This document shows positions 16,865 through 25,572 of a stretch of 35,822 nucleotides of DNA, one piece after another. Numbering within the stretch: the first letter of the stretch is position 1; each line of letters begins with the position of its first letter. Location: NCBI RefSeq assembly GCF_000337535.1, contig NZ_AOIP01000011.1, positions 1 through 35,822 of the forward strand, given 5' to 3'. The notes under the pieces are model-generated. The model saw only the letters and a list, made by a program, of their open reading frames with translations. It was not told the origin of the DNA and made no database searches. This DNA is from Natrialba aegyptia DSM 13077. GTDB taxonomy: Archaea; Halobacteriota; Halobacteria; Halobacteriales; Natrialbaceae. A program made the position numbers and the translations under genes.

Positions 16865-17376
16865 CGACCAAGCCGCGACTCCGGGTCGGACGGGTGCTCC
16901 TTCCGGGCGTCCTCGCGGTCGGCCTCTTCGGGCTGATGGCGCTGATCGTCCTGAATACGAGCTTCGGCGGGAGCCAGGGATTCCCCGAGAGCATTGCGAT
17001 CACATCTGAACTCGGGTACGCGATGTTCGGACTCGACGAACTCCAGTCCACCGCGGGATCGATTCCGAACACGGAGTCGTTCCTCGCGGCGTTCTTCCTG
17101 ATCGCCGTCGTCCTCGATGCGGCCCTCGACGGAGCGATCGTCCTCGCAAAGCGCGAGGAGGGAGGGAAACCGGTCGTCGCACTGCCGAGCCAGCGTGACG
17201 ATGCCGAACCGGCCAGGTCCGCGACGGGACGCGAGACGGTCGCAGACGGCGGCTCGGATTCGACCGGGAGTGTGACAGCTACCGGATCCGACGCCGATTC
17301 TGCCGCTGATTCGAGGACCGGTGGCGATGGCAACGACGATAACGATGGCGACGGCAACACAGGAGGTGACGCCTGA
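16861..17376 (+). CDS. nuoJ2: NADH dehydrogenase-like complex, subunit J, C-terminal part
   Basis: A 171-residue protein that supplies the C-terminal helices of NuoJ. Helices are at about residues 10-32 (RVLLPGVLAVGLFGLMALIVL) and 78-98 (SFLAAFFLIAVVLDAALDGAIVLA). Residues 105-171 form a long low-complexity tail rich in Asp, Gly, Ser, Thr and Asn, ending GDGNDDNDGDGNTGGDA, well beyond what NuoJ normally needs and probably cytoplasmic and disordered. It overlaps nuoJ1 by ATGA and nuoK by one base (TGATG). Confidence 0.9.
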   Translation: MTTKPRLRVGRVLLPGVLAVGLFGLMALIVLNTSFGGSQGFPESIAITSELGYAMFGLDELQSTAGSIPNTESFLAAFFLIAVVLDAALDGAIVLAKREEGGKPVVALPSQRDDAEPARSATGRETVADGGSDSTGSVTATGSDADSAADSRTGGDGNDDNDGDGNTGGDA

Positions 17377-17681
17377 TGGCGGTCGAGGTTCAGTACTACG
17401 TCCTCCTGTCGATGGCCCTGTTCTCGATCGGGCTCTTTGGCATTCTGACGCGTCGCAACGCACTGCTGTTTCTGATGTCCGTCGAACTCATGCTGAACGC
17501 GGCCAACATCAATCTGATCGCGTTCGCATTTTATCACGGCAACCTCACCGGGCAGGTGTTCGCCCTGTTCACCATGGCGCTTGCCGCTGCAGAGGTTGCG
17601 ATCGGACTCGGAATCTTGCTGGTGTTGTACCGTAACTTCCGTGACGTCGATGTCACGGTTCCAACGACGATGAGGTGGTAA
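17376..17681 (+). CDS. nuoK: NADH dehydrogenase-like complex, subunit K
   Basis: A 101-residue membrane subunit with three helices. The family pattern is clear: YYVLLSMALFSIGLFGILTRRNALLFLMSVELMLNAANINLIAF, with the buried Glu in SVELMLNAANINL, and a third helix around FTMALAAAEVAIGLGILLVLYR with its conserved Glu. Those two glutamates are part of the proton path in the membrane arm. The start at 17376 shares a base with the nuoJ2 stop. Confidence 0.96.
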   Translation: MAVEVQYYVLLSMALFSIGLFGILTRRNALLFLMSVELMLNAANINLIAFAFYHGNLTGQVFALFTMALAAAEVAIGLGILLVLYRNFRDVDVTVPTTMRW

Positions 17682-17682
17682 G

Positions 17683-19725
17683 ATGGCAGGTACAGGTGCA
17701 TTCGGCTACGCTCCGGCAATCGCACTGTTCCCGCTCGTGGCGTTCGTCGTCGCGCTAACCTTCGGCAAGTACATGCCGAAACGGGGCGCGATCGCGGGTA
17801 TCCTCGCGACGGCAGGCTCGCTCCTGCTCTCGCTGTGGCTGCTCGTCACCGTCGCGGGCGGCGAAGTATATCACGAAACGCTCTACGAGTGGGCTGCCGG
17901 CGACGTACTGACCGAGGCCGGATCAAACGGGATCGAGTTCACCTTCGGACTCCTGATCGATCCGCTGTCGGCGTTGATGCTCGTCATCGTCTCGCTGGTC
18001 GCGTTCCTCGTACACGTCTTCAGTCTCGGGTACATGAACGCCGAGGGCGAGACCGGACTGCCGCGGTACTACGCCGGGCTCGGGCTCTTTACGTTCAGCA
18101 TGCTCGCCTTCGTCTACGCGGACAACCTGCTGATGGCGTTCATGTTCTTCGAACTCGTCGGCCTGTGTTCGTACCTGCTGATCGGCTTCTGGTTTCGCAC
18201 CCGCTCGGCACCCTCGGCCGCGAAGAAGGCGTTTCTGGTCACTCGCTTCGGTGACTACTTCTTCCTGCTGGGCGTCGTCGCCATCGCGTCGACGTTCGGC
18301 ACGGTCGCGTTCGCCGGGGAGAACTCCTTCGTCGTCGCCGCCGAGACGGCGATCGAAAACGGCCAGACGCTGTTCGGCTTCGATGCGCGGACCTGGGTGA
18401 CGATCACCGCCTTGCTCGTCCTCGGGGGCGTCATGGGCAAGTCCGCGCAGTTCCCGCTGCACACCTGGTTGCCGGACGCCATGGAAGGCCCGACTACCGT
18501 CTCCGCACTCATTCACGCGGCGACGATGGTCGCGGCCGGCGTCTATCTGGTCGCCCGGATGTTCGGCTACTACGCGCTTTCGCCGACCGCGCTGACTGTC
18601 ATCGCGTTCGTCGGCGGCTTCACCGCGCTGTTTGCCGCGACGATGGGCGTCGTCAAAGACGACATCAAACAGGTACTGGCGTACTCGACGATCAGCCAGT
18701 ACGGTTACATGATGCTCGGACTCGGCGTCGGCGGCTACGTCGCCGGCGTCTTCCACCTCATGAACCACGCCTTCTTCAAGGCGCTGCTGTTCCTGGGTGC
18801 CGGCGCAGTTATCGTGATCATGCACCACGAACAGGACATGTGGAAGATGGGCGGTTTGAAGGACAAAGCACCCATCACGTACTACACCTTCCTCGCCGGC
18901 GCGCTCGCGCTCGCGGGAATCATCCCGTTCTCGGGCTTCTGGTCAAAGGACGAGGTGCTCTACGACGCCCTGATCGTCGGCCTCGAACAGCCGGTGATCC
19001 TCGTCGCCTACGCGATGGCGCTCATCGCGGTCTTTTTCACCGGCTTCTACACCTTCCGGATGGTCTTCCTGACCTTCCACGGTGAGCCCCGGTCGGAGAC
19101 CGCCGAGGACCCGCACCCGGTCGGCTGGTCGATCAAGGCTCCGCTGATCGTGCTGGGTATCCTCGCCGTCGTCGCGGGTCTCGTCAACCTCGCACCGCTC
19201 GCGAAGGTGCTGGGTGTCGACATCACGTTCTTGGAGCACTGGCTCGACGGCGAGTTCGGCTCGGTCGAAGGGCTGACCTACCACGCTTACCACGAGACCG
19301 TCGCCTTCGAGGAGGGTGCTATCGGCTCCGAGACGGTGACGATGCTGCTCGGTGCCGGCCTCTCGCTCGGACTGGCACTCGCCGGTGCACTCACCGCACA
19401 CACCCTCTACAACGTTCCCGAGCCGGTTCCGCACAAGGAACGACTCGGCGGCGTTCGCCGGACGCTCGAGGCGAACTACTACCAGGACGAGTACCAGGTC
19501 TGGATCGCCGAACGGGTCACGTTGCCCGTCGCTCGCATGGCAGACCGGTTCGACCAGTCCGTCATCGACGGCCTCGTCAATAGCGTCTCGACCGCGAGTC
19601 TCTTCGGCGGCAGCCGGCTGAAACGAGTCCAGACCGGCCTCGTGACGAACTACGCGGCGCTGTTGGTGGCCGGGTTCATCGGCCTCCTGCTTCTCCTCGG
19701 CACGCTCGGGGGGTGGTTCCTATGA
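17683..19725 (+). CDS. nuoL: NADH dehydrogenase-like complex, subunit L
   Basis: A 680-residue antiporter-like subunit, the distal proton pump of the membrane arm. The proton-channel core includes FFELVGLCSYLLIGFWF, KSAQFPLHTWLPDAMEGPTTVSALIHAATMVAAGVYLVAR (the channel Lys and the substrate helix motif) and VKDDIKQVLAYSTISQYGYM. The C-terminal part contains the long lateral helix region plus a final helix (LLVAGFIGLLLLLGTLGGW). It is somewhat longer than the E. coli protein. One base separates it from nuoK; it overlaps nuoM by ATGA. Confidence 0.96.
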   Translation: MAGTGAFGYAPAIALFPLVAFVVALTFGKYMPKRGAIAGILATAGSLLLSLWLLVTVAGGEVYHETLYEWAAGDVLTEAGSNGIEFTFGLLIDPLSALMLVIVSLVAFLVHVFSLGYMNAEGETGLPRYYAGLGLFTFSMLAFVYADNLLMAFMFFELVGLCSYLLIGFWFRTRSAPSAAKKAFLVTRFGDYFFLLGVVAIASTFGTVAFAGENSFVVAAETAIENGQTLFGFDARTWVTITALLVLGGVMGKSAQFPLHTWLPDAMEGPTTVSALIHAATMVAAGVYLVARMFGYYALSPTALTVIAFVGGFTALFAATMGVVKDDIKQVLAYSTISQYGYMMLGLGVGGYVAGVFHLMNHAFFKALLFLGAGAVIVIMHHEQDMWKMGGLKDKAPITYYTFLAGALALAGIIPFSGFWSKDEVLYDALIVGLEQPVILVAYAMALIAVFFTGFYTFRMVFLTFHGEPRSETAEDPHPVGWSIKAPLIVLGILAVVAGLVNLAPLAKVLGVDITFLEHWLDGEFGSVEGLTYHAYHETVAFEEGAIGSETVTMLLGAGLSLGLALAGALTAHTLYNVPEPVPHKERLGGVRRTLEANYYQDEYQVWIAERVTLPVARMADRFDQSVIDGLVNSVSTASLFGGSRLKRVQTGLVTNYAALLVAGFIGLLLLLGTLGGWFL

Positions 19726-21257
19726 TGATCGAAGCACTGATCGCGGTCGCACTGCTCGGCGCGCTCGTCACGTTCGTCGCGCCGAACCGCATCGCCGGCA
19801 AACTGGCGTTCGCCATCAGCCTGATCCCGACCGCACTCGCGCTGTGGCTGTTCTCGGCGTTCGACGGCAGCGGCAACGCCCTGCTCGGCGGTGAACTCGC
19901 GTTCTCCTCGAACGTCGAATGGATTCAGTTCGGCGACTACACGATCTCGTGGTTCGTCGGCCTCGACGGCATCAGTCTGCCGCTCGTGGTCATGACGACG
20001 ATTCTCGTCACCCTTGCGATCGTGAGTTCGTGGACGCCGATCGACGAGCGCGAGTCCCAGTTCTACGGTCTCCTGCTCTTTATCGAGGCAAACCTGATCG
20101 GCGTCTTCGCCGCACTGGACTTCTTCGTCTGGTTCATCTTCTGGGAGGCCGTCCTCATCCCGATGTACTTGCTGATCGGGATCTGGGGCGGCCCGCGCCG
20201 GAAGTACGCCGCGATCAAGTTCTTCGTCTACACGAACGTCGCCTCGCTCGTGATGTTCGGCGCGTTCATCGCGCTCGTCCTCGGCCTCGGTGACGGGGTC
20301 ACGAGCTTTGCGCTGCCCGAAATCGCGGACGCGATGGTCAACGGCGGCGGCGTCCAGACGGCGCTGTTCGGCGTCGATCCGGGCACGCTCACCGCGATCG
20401 TGTTCGTCGCGATGTTCCTCGGCTTCGCGGTCAAGGTGCCGGTCGTCCCGTTCCACACGTGGCTGCCGGACGCCCACGTCGAGGCTCCGACGCCGGCCTC
20501 CGTCCTGCTTGCCGGCGTGCTACTGAAGATGGGGACCTACGCGCTGTTGCGGTTCAACTTCACCATGTTCCCCGAGCAGGTCGAGGCCTACGCGGTGCCG
20601 ATCGCCGCGATCGCGGTCATCAGCGTCATCTACGGCGCACTGTTGGCGCTGGCGCAGACGGACCTGAAACGGATCGTCGCCTACTCCTCGGTCTCCTCGA
20701 TGGGCTACGTCATCCTCGGCCTGATCGCGTACACCGAGTTCGGCGTCAGCGGTGCGACCTTCCAGATGGTCAGTCACGGACTGATCTCCGGGCTGATGTT
20801 CATGGCCGTCGGCGTCATCTACAACGTGACCCACACGCGGATGGTCACCGACATGTCCGGACTGGCGGATCGGATGCCCGTCGCGGCCGGCGTTCTCGTC
20901 GCCGGCGCGTTCGGCTACATGGGACTGCCGCTGATGAGCGGCTTCTACGGCGAGTTCACGATCTTCTTCGGGGCCTTCGGTTCCGAGTTGCTCGCGTACT
21001 CGCAGGTGTTTACGGCGCTTGCGATGTTCGGTATCGTCATCGTCGCCGGCTACCTGCTGTTTGCGCTCCAGCGGACGGTCTTCGGGCCGTACCACCTGGA
21101 AACTGACTACGAGATCGGTCGCGCCGCGCTGCACGACATCGCACCGATGTTCGTGTTGCTCGGACTGATCATCCTGCTTGGCGTGGCCCCAGAGCTGATC
21201 TTCGAGATGATGAAAGACGCAGTTACTCCGATTCTGGAGACCGGAGGTGGACTGTAA
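19722..21257 (+). CDS. nuoM: NADH dehydrogenase-like complex, subunit M
   Basis: A 511-residue antiporter-like proton pump. Features: ISWFVGLDGISLPLVVMTTIL, FFVWFIFWEAVLIPMYLLIGIWGG with the conserved channel Glu, KVPVVPFHTWLPDAHVEAPTPASVLLAGVLLKMGTYALLRF, and TDLKRIVAYSSVSSMGYVILGL. Two adjacent ATG codons (19722 and 19725) could serve; the first makes an ATGA overlap with the nuoL stop, matching the pattern in the rest of the operon. It overlaps nuoN by one base. Confidence 0.96.
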   Translation: MMIEALIAVALLGALVTFVAPNRIAGKLAFAISLIPTALALWLFSAFDGSGNALLGGELAFSSNVEWIQFGDYTISWFVGLDGISLPLVVMTTILVTLAIVSSWTPIDERESQFYGLLLFIEANLIGVFAALDFFVWFIFWEAVLIPMYLLIGIWGGPRRKYAAIKFFVYTNVASLVMFGAFIALVLGLGDGVTSFALPEIADAMVNGGGVQTALFGVDPGTLTAIVFVAMFLGFAVKVPVVPFHTWLPDAHVEAPTPASVLLAGVLLKMGTYALLRFNFTMFPEQVEAYAVPIAAIAVISVIYGALLALAQTDLKRIVAYSSVSSMGYVILGLIAYTEFGVSGATFQMVSHGLISGLMFMAVGVIYNVTHTRMVTDMSGLADRMPVAAGVLVAGAFGYMGLPLMSGFYGEFTIFFGAFGSELLAYSQVFTALAMFGIVIVAGYLLFALQRTVFGPYHLETDYEIGRAALHDIAPMFVLLGLIILLGVAPELIFEMMKDAVTPILETGGGL

Positions 21258-22777
21258 TGGCGATCTTCGAACTCCCCGGCTGGACGGCGCTCGCCCCGGC
21301 AGTACTGCTCGCGGCGACGGCGCTAGCCCTGTTCGTCATCGATAGTATCTCGCCGACGACGACGAACCGCGGTCTACTCGCCGGCACCGCGACGGCAGGC
21401 TCGCTCGCCGCACTCGGCGTCGCGGTCTGGTTCGTCCTGGCCGGCGTCGGCACGCCGACTATCGACGGCGGCCGCGGCGTCATCGACGTGCTGAACAACC
21501 AGTTCGTCGTCGACCAGCTCGCGCTGTTCTTCATGATCGTCATCACCGTCGTCACGGCGCTCGTGACCGTCGCGAGCTACGATTACATGGAAGAGCACGC
21601 CTACCAGGCCGAGTACTACTCGCTGGTCTTGCTCGCCGCGACCGGGATGGCCACGATGGCCGCCGCCAATAGTCTGGTGACGATCTTCATCGCGCTCGAA
21701 CTCTCGAGTCTGCCGTCCTATGCACTCGTCGCGATCCTCAAGGACAACCGCGGCAGCGTCGAGGGCGGTCTGAAGTACTTCCTGATCGGCGCACTGTCCT
21801 CGGCCATCTTCCTCTACGGCATCTCGCTGGTCTACGGTGCGACCGGGCATCTGCAACTCGAAACCATCGCGGATGTCATCGGGAACGGCGACGCGAACGA
21901 CTACGGCGGACTGCTCGGTCTCGGCATCCTCATGCTGATCGGCGGCTTCGCGTACAAGACCGCGAGCGTCCCGTTCCACTTCTGGGCCCCGGAGGCCTAC
22001 GAGGGCGCGCCCGCACCGATTTCGGCGTTCCTCTCGTCGGCCTCGAAGGCCGCCGGTTTCGTCATCGCGTTCCGCGTGTTCACCGAGGCGTTCCCCGTCG
22101 CCCAGACGGCGAGCGTCATCGGCGTCGACTGGACGGTCGCGTTCATCGTCCTCGCGGTCGTCACGATGACGCTCGGGAACTTCGCCGCCGCAACCCAGGA
22201 GAACGTCAAACGCATGCTCGCATACTCCTCGATCGGCCACGCGGGCTACGCGCTGATCGGCCTCGCCGGCATCTCGGCCGACGGCGGTGCACTCGTCATG
22301 GGCGCGGCGATGATGCACCTGCTGGTCTACGGCTTCATGAACACTGGCGCGTTCCTGTTCGTCGCACTCGCGGAGTACTGGGGCGTCGGCCGAACCTTCG
22401 AGGACTACAACGGCCTCGCCCGACAGGCACCCGTCGCCTGCTTCGCGCTCGGCATCTGTCTGTTCAGTCTCGCCGGCATTCCGCCGCTGGGCGGCTTCTG
22501 GAGCAAGTACTTCCTGTATACCAGCGCACTCGACGCCGGCTTGCTCGTCGTCGCCGTCGCGCTCGTGGTCAACAGCGCCCTCTCGCTGTACTACTACTCT
22601 CGGCTGATCAAGGCCGTCTGGATCGAAGACCCGATCGCCGAACGCGACTCCCTCTCCCAGCCGATCGGCCTGTACGCTGCGCTCGTCGTCGCAGCCGTCA
22701 TGACGGTTGCACTCCTGCCGATGTTCGGCCCCGTCGCCGATATGGCCGTCAACGCAGCAACTGCCGTGCTCACCTAA
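21257..22777 (+). CDS. nuoN: NADH dehydrogenase-like complex, subunit N
   Basis: A 506-residue antiporter-like proton pump, last gene of the operon. Diagnostic parts are FIALELSSLPSYALVAI, EGGLKYFLIGALSSAIFLYGISLVYGATG, YKTASVPFHFWAPEAYEGAPAPISAFLSSASKAAGF and ENVKRMLAYSSIGHAGYALIGL. Its start shares a base with the nuoM stop (TAATG). No nuoE, F or G follows, so no NADH-binding module is encoded here; the next gene, a phosphoesterase, is 174 bp away with its own TATA-like box. Confidence 0.96.
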   Translation: MAIFELPGWTALAPAVLLAATALALFVIDSISPTTTNRGLLAGTATAGSLAALGVAVWFVLAGVGTPTIDGGRGVIDVLNNQFVVDQLALFFMIVITVVTALVTVASYDYMEEHAYQAEYYSLVLLAATGMATMAAANSLVTIFIALELSSLPSYALVAILKDNRGSVEGGLKYFLIGALSSAIFLYGISLVYGATGHLQLETIADVIGNGDANDYGGLLGLGILMLIGGFAYKTASVPFHFWAPEAYEGAPAPISAFLSSASKAAGFVIAFRVFTEAFPVAQTASVIGVDWTVAFIVLAVVTMTLGNFAAATQENVKRMLAYSSIGHAGYALIGLAGISADGGALVMGAAMMHLLVYGFMNTGAFLFVALAEYWGVGRTFEDYNGLARQAPVACFALGICLFSLAGIPPLGGFWSKYFLYTSALDAGLLVVAVALVVNSALSLYYYSRLIKAVWIEDPIAERDSLSQPIGLYAALVVAAVMTVALLPMFGPVADMAVNAATAVLT

Positions 22778-22920
22778 CACCTAACAGCGAACCCCTGACT
22801 CCTGGCCTCTCTATCCTGTCGCTTCTCCACTCGAAAACCCCATGTTTGGCGTCGGTTCGAGTTCACGATAGCGCACGTGGGTGCGGTCGTGCGGTCTCGC
22901 CCGAACTCGGTACCGGTAGG

Positions 22921-22926
22921 TTTTAC
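22921..22926 (+). promoter_or_regulatory. TATA-like box of the DHH phosphoesterase gene
   Basis: TTTTAC is centred about 28 bp before ATG 22952. It supports that ATG over an in-frame upstream start at 22877, whose extra 25 codons would span the promoter, and indicates a leaderless transcript separate from the nuo operon. Confidence 0.6.
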
Positions 22927-22951
22927 CTCTCTGGGTCGCAAGCCGCGATAC

Positions 22952-24655
22952 ATGGTTTTCCGGCTCGTCCTCGGGTGCGGAACCGTCGGCCGCACCGTTG
23001 CCGAAGCACTCTCTACCCGCGGCCAGAGCCATCTTCCGGGCCACACACACGGTTCCGACGCTATCAATTCACCTCCCGCTTCCACACCTACTGCTACCGC
23101 CGCCAGTCCGAGCACGGCACCTGCTGCGTACACTACTACCAGACAGTCTGCACTCTCCCTCGCCGCCAGGACTGCAACGGCGACCAGTCCGGCTGACCGC
23201 CTCCTCGTCATCACCGCCGACCAGAACGTCGCCGAAACGCTCCGTGATGAGAGCATCCCCGCCCGCCGCGGCGACCCGACCGATCCCGACATCCTCGCGA
23301 CCATCGATCACCCCGATGTCATCTTCATCGGCGGTGACCGAACCGATACCAACCGCCACGCCCTCGAAACGGCGAGAGATCAGTTCCCCGCCGCTTCGAT
23401 CACCGCCTACATGGGCGGGAACCCGACATCCGACGATCGAGCCAGGTTTACTGAACTCGCGGATCACACCGTCGATGCCACGAGTGCACTCGTCGAACGG
23501 GTATTGGAGGAGACGACGACATCGGAGGCCGAGGCGGCGCTCGGGCTGCAACGGAAGTTAGTGACGATCGACGGGCCGCTCGCGGTCGTGATGCACGACA
23601 ATCCCGATCCGGACGCGATCGCGAGCGCGGTTGCGCTTGCCGATATCGCCGAGTCGGTTGGCGTTCCCGCCGACGCCTGTTATTTCGGGGATATCTCTCA
23701 CCAGGAGAATCGGGCGATGGTAAACCTGCTGGGGCTGTCCCTGCGGAACCTTTCGCCGGGCGAGACGCTGGATACGTACGAGGCAGTTGCGCTGGTGGAT
23801 CACTCCCGTCCGGGGGTTAACGACCAACTTCCCGAGGAGCGCCCGATCGATATCGTTATCGACCATCATCCGCCACGGGGGCCGATCCCGAGCGAGTTCG
23901 TCGAGTTGCGCGAGTCGGTCGGAGCGACCAGTACGATACTGACTGAGTATATCGACCGGTTCAGTGGGACGTTCGACTCGGCGACGGCGACGGCATTGCT
24001 GTACGGCATTCGGATCGACACGAACGACTTTACGCGGGAGGTCTCGCCGGCGGACTTTCGGGCAGCGTCGGTTCTCCGGCCACACGTCGAAACGTCGATT
24101 CTTCGTCGGATCGAACAACCGACGCTCGAAGGGGAGACGCTCGAGACGATTGCGCTGGCGATCAAAAACCGGGTCCAGCGCGGATCGGTCGTCGTGGCGA
24201 GTGCCGGCCGGATCGGAAATCGGGACGCGCTACCCCAGGCGGCAGATCAGTTGCTCGCGATGGACGGTGTCGAAACGACGCTCGTGTTCGGGTTCAGGGG
24301 CGAAATGGCGTTTCTCTCGGCCCGGTCCCGGTCCAGCGATGTCGATCTCGGGGAAACGCTCCGGGACGGGTTCGACCAGATCGGGAGCGCCGGCGGTCAT
24401 GCGGACATGGCCGGTGCCCAACTCGAGGTCGGTATTCTCGGCCAACTCGACGACGAAGCGGAGGTCGAATCGATCGTCAATGTTGCAGAGGAAGTCATCA
24501 CCGACCGATTTTTCGAGGCGATGGAGACGCGTCCGGGCGTCCCCGTCAGTACGGACCACCGGGCGAGCGAGTGGCTGTTCAAGGCGGATGCCGACTGGGT
24601 GGAATCGCCGGAGTCGGTTCGCTCGCCCGTCGAAACGGACGACGACGAGGAGTGA
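22952..24655 (+). CDS. Rossmann (TrkA-N-like) plus DHH/DHHA1 phosphoesterase
   Basis: A 567-residue fusion. The N-terminus FRLVLGCGTVGRTVAEAL (residues 3-20) is a TrkA-N-like nucleotide-binding Rossmann turn, and residues 83-185 (DRLLVITADQNVAETLRDE, GDPTDPDI, VIFIGGDRTDTN) complete the fold. Between them, residues 21-82 are a Ser/Thr/Ala/Pro-rich low-complexity insertion. The DHH domain follows: DNPDPDAIASA (216-226), VDHSRPG (282-288), IDHHPPRG (303-310) and TNDF (357-360). The DHHA1 domain ends with GSAGGHADMAGAQ (478-490). Such enzymes hydrolyse cyclic dinucleotides, nanoRNA or pyrophosphate-type substrates; this subfamily's substrate is not known to me. The link to a TrkA-like domain suggests nucleotide-regulated control of phosphoesterase activity, which is inference. 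Confidence 0.87.
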   Translation: MVFRLVLGCGTVGRTVAEALSTRGQSHLPGHTHGSDAINSPPASTPTATAASPSTAPAAYTTTRQSALSLAARTATATSPADRLLVITADQNVAETLRDESIPARRGDPTDPDILATIDHPDVIFIGGDRTDTNRHALETARDQFPAASITAYMGGNPTSDDRARFTELADHTVDATSALVERVLEETTTSEAEAALGLQRKLVTIDGPLAVVMHDNPDPDAIASAVALADIAESVGVPADACYFGDISHQENRAMVNLLGLSLRNLSPGETLDTYEAVALVDHSRPGVNDQLPEERPIDIVIDHHPPRGPIPSEFVELRESVGATSTILTEYIDRFSGTFDSATATALLYGIRIDTNDFTREVSPADFRAASVLRPHVETSILRRIEQPTLEGETLETIALAIKNRVQRGSVVVASAGRIGNRDALPQAADQLLAMDGVETTLVFGFRGEMAFLSARSRSSDVDLGETLRDGFDQIGSAGGHADMAGAQLEVGILGQLDDEAEVESIVNVAEEVITDRFFEAMETRPGVPVSTDHRASEWLFKADADWVESPESVRSPVETDDDEE

Positions 24656-24678
24656 CCGCCATCTGCGGACAGTAACAG

Positions 24679-24685
24679 TACTTTT
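24679..24685 (+). promoter_or_regulatory. TATA-like box of the CBS/ParB-like gene
   Basis: TACTTTT is centred about 28 bp before ATG 24710, in the 54-bp gap after the phosphoesterase gene. The CBS/ParB-like gene therefore probably has its own promoter, although read-through from upstream is possible. Confidence 0.5.
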
Positions 24686-24709
24686 GCGCACGGACCCGTT
24701 ACCACCGGT

Positions 24710-25522
24710 ATGGAGATCGTGTCGGACAGGACAAAGCCCCAGGTCGAGGAGTACATGACCCGCGACGTGGCGACCGTCTCGCCCGACGCTACCGTGGGTG
24801 ACGTTGCAGCGCGGATCGCAGAGAGCGACGAACACAGCGGATTTCCCGTCTGTGAACGCCGCCGCGTCGAGGGCTTTATCAGCGCTCGCGATCTGCTGCT
24901 GGCCGACGACGACGACCCCATCTTCAAGGTCATGACGACCGACCTGCTCGTCGCTCACCCCGAAATGAAAGTCACCGACGCCGCCCGGGTCATCCTCCGC
25001 TCCGGCATCCAGAAACTCCCCGTCGTCGACGACGCGGGCAACCTCGTCGGCATCATCTCGAACGCCGACGTCATCCGCAGTCAGATCGAACGCGCAACCC
25101 CCGAAAAGGTCGGCAAACTCGTCCGCACGCTCGAACAGATCCACGACATCGAGCTCGAACAGGAACGCCGTACCGTCGCGATCGATCAACTCACCCCCAC
25201 CCAGGGCCGCGTCTACGCCGACGAACTCGAGGGACGCCAGTACGAACTCGAACGCGGCCTGGCCGAACCCCTCGTCGTCATCGACAACGGCGGGACGCTC
25301 TTGCTCGCCGACGGCCACCACCGCGTCCTCGCCTCCGACAGACTCGGTATCGACGCCATGGACGCCTACGTCATCGTCATCGACCACGAAATCGAACTCG
25401 GAATGGCCAAGACCGCCGCCAACGAGGGACTCGAAGAACTCGGCGATATCGAGGTCGTCGACTACGCGCGCCACCCGCTGGTCCAGACGACGAAGCGATT
25501 ACAGTCGGCGGCGAACGACTGA
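24710..25522 (+). CDS. CBS-domain pair fused to a ParB/SerK-like domain
   Basis: A 270-residue protein with two CBS domains (about residues 12-65 and 72-130; VEEYMTRDVATVSPDATVGDVAARI, then FKVMTTDLLVAHPEMKVTDAARVIL with LPVVDDAGNLVGIISNADVI), which as a pair usually bind adenine nucleotides. A ParB-like nuclease-fold domain follows (about 155-230) with the hallmark LLLADGHHRVLASDRLGID. The same fold and DGHHR motif occur in the archaeal ADP-dependent free serine kinase SerK, as well as in ParB partition proteins. No DNA-binding helix-turn-helix is visible, so chromosome partitioning is unlikely. The stretch where SerK has its catalytic Glu (as I recall it) reads LTPTQGRVY here, with no Glu at that place. 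Most likely a nucleotide-sensing enzyme or regulator; exact role unknown. Confidence 0.82.
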   Translation: MEIVSDRTKPQVEEYMTRDVATVSPDATVGDVAARIAESDEHSGFPVCERRRVEGFISARDLLLADDDDPIFKVMTTDLLVAHPEMKVTDAARVILRSGIQKLPVVDDAGNLVGIISNADVIRSQIERATPEKVGKLVRTLEQIHDIELEQERRTVAIDQLTPTQGRVYADELEGRQYELERGLAEPLVVIDNGGTLLLADGHHRVLASDRLGIDAMDAYVIVIDHEIELGMAKTAANEGLEELGDIEVVDYARHPLVQTTKRLQSAAND

Positions 25523-25572
25523 TCGCGATCGACCGTCTCCGCTCCTCGGAGCCTGCACATCGTGTTGGACGA

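Noticed and set aside
21374-22780. A 468-codon minus-strand frame opposite nuoN.
   Set aside because: It is rich in Arg, Glu and Asp throughout and lacks any motif; the nuoN frame is unmistakable.
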